Assembly (NCBI RefSeq): GCF_023630705.1
Contig: NZ_JALQEM010000022.1
Span: forward strand, 1-37,266
Length of the DNA stretch: 37,266 nt
Direction of reading: 5' to 3'
Origin: Caballeronia sp. GAFFF1
GTDB taxonomy: Bacteria > Pseudomonadota > Gammaproteobacteria > Burkholderiales > Burkholderiaceae
Shown here: one piece after another, positions 37,120-37,266 of the stretch
Layout of the letters: each line of letters opens with the position of its first letter
Numbering within the stretch: the stretch's first letter is position 1
The notes under the pieces: generated by a model
What the model was told of the DNA's origin: nothing
What the model saw: only the letters and a program-made list of their open reading frames with translations
The model's database searches: none
Made by a program: the position numbers and the translations under genes

Positions 37120-37266
37120 TTACTGCGTCTGGGGCGTTTCCCGGATCTTGCGCGGCCGGCCGCGCCGCCGCGGCGCCACGCGGCGGGTGGCCGCGGGCGC
37201 CGCCCACAACCGCTCCAAAACAATAACCCCAACACCCCAACAAAGCCACCCCACAACAACACTCCT
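37120..37266 (-). CDS. Possible C-terminal fragment of an unidentified protein (cut by the window edge)
   Basis: A minus-strand frame open to the edge ends at TAA 37120-37122 with the C-terminus VAPRRRGRPRKIRETPQTQ, preceded by a hydrophobic stretch VGWLCWGVGVIVLERLW. The basic RRRGRPRK resembles an AT-hook core or a cytoplasmic membrane-protein tail. A terminator 20 bp after the stop favours a real gene end. The upstream half is coded by low-complexity DNA, so the reading frame there is doubtful and I do not recognise the protein. Confidence 0.35.
   Translation of the reverse strand, partial: RSVVVGWLCWGVGVIVLERLWAAPAATRRVAPRRRGRPRKIRETPQTQ
37206..37266. repeat. C/A-rich low-complexity tract at the right edge
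   Basis: The plus strand is nearly all C and A (repeated CCAACA, CCCCAACA and CAACAACA units) with only two isolated Gs, unlike anything else here. The minus strand is therefore G/T-rich with three GGGG runs within about 30 bases plus GG pairs. Confidence 0.7.

Noticed and set aside
37037..37249. 70-codon minus-strand ORF at the right edge
   Set aside because: It runs through the terminator hairpin and an Arg/Ala/Pro-rich shadow frame; the frame ending at 37120 just before the terminator is more plausible.

Overview
The window is high-G+C, almost fully coding bacterial chromosome. Gene content and order (sspB-sspA-petCBA, an mla / murA / his / tat run on one strand, thiOSGE, gltDB) point to a Burkholderia / Paraburkholderia / Caballeronia-type member of the Burkholderiaceae. 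This is a judgement from synteny and protein recognition, not from a search. I see no insertion sequence, prophage, CRISPR array or compositional island. It is core chromosome, so its interest lies mainly in operon architecture, leaders and small deviations in conserved proteins.

Layout, left to right. Positions 1-215 hold a strong stable-RNA-type promoter firing leftward out of the window, and a terminator hairpin for tRNA-Thr(UGU) (216-291, minus). Then on minus: sspB, sspA, and the cytochrome bc1 genes petC, petB, petA (310-4367), followed by a Nif3-like gene. A DegS-like membrane-anchored HtrA protease lies on plus (5343-6560), its start only 20 bp from that of nif3, and ends at a bidirectional terminator facing tatC.

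From 6657 to 24794 every gene is on minus. In transcription order they are mlaF-mlaE-mlaD-mlaA-mlaC-mlaB (phospholipid trafficking), a YadG/YadH-type ABC pair, a BolA/IbaG protein, murA, hisG-hisD-hisC-hisB, a MarC membrane protein, hisH-hisA-hisF-hisI-hisE, a small DUF4870-like membrane protein, a HIT hydrolase, and tatA-tatB-tatC. Several junctions are 4-bp stop/start overlaps (ATGA or GTGA). Most larger gaps carry stem-loops, and -10-like TATAAT boxes precede mlaF and the ABC pair. Envelope maintenance, peptidoglycan precursor synthesis, histidine synthesis and Tat export are thus physically linked.

Next, thiE-thiG-thiS-thiO (24892-28154, minus) form a thiazole/thiamine operon headed by a clear TPP riboswitch (28349-28456). 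Its leader is long and contains tandem hairpins and a possible 18-codon upstream ORF. Divergent on plus is an SbmA/YddA-type fused ABC transporter (28752-30494), ending at a perfect bidirectional terminator. Finally gltD and gltB (30563-36811, minus) encode glutamate synthase. At the right edge is a terminator and the probable C-terminal end of an unidentified minus-strand gene next to a C/A-only low-complexity stretch.

I did not find a clearly novel system. The best leads are: the Ala-rich N-terminal extension of ThiE; the long TPP leader with a candidate uORF; the PVWY (not PEWY) Qo motif in cytochrome b; the 43-nt inverted repeat upstream of petABC; the gltB/gltD intercistronic hairpin with an SD-like loop; and marC and other membrane genes embedded in the his operon.
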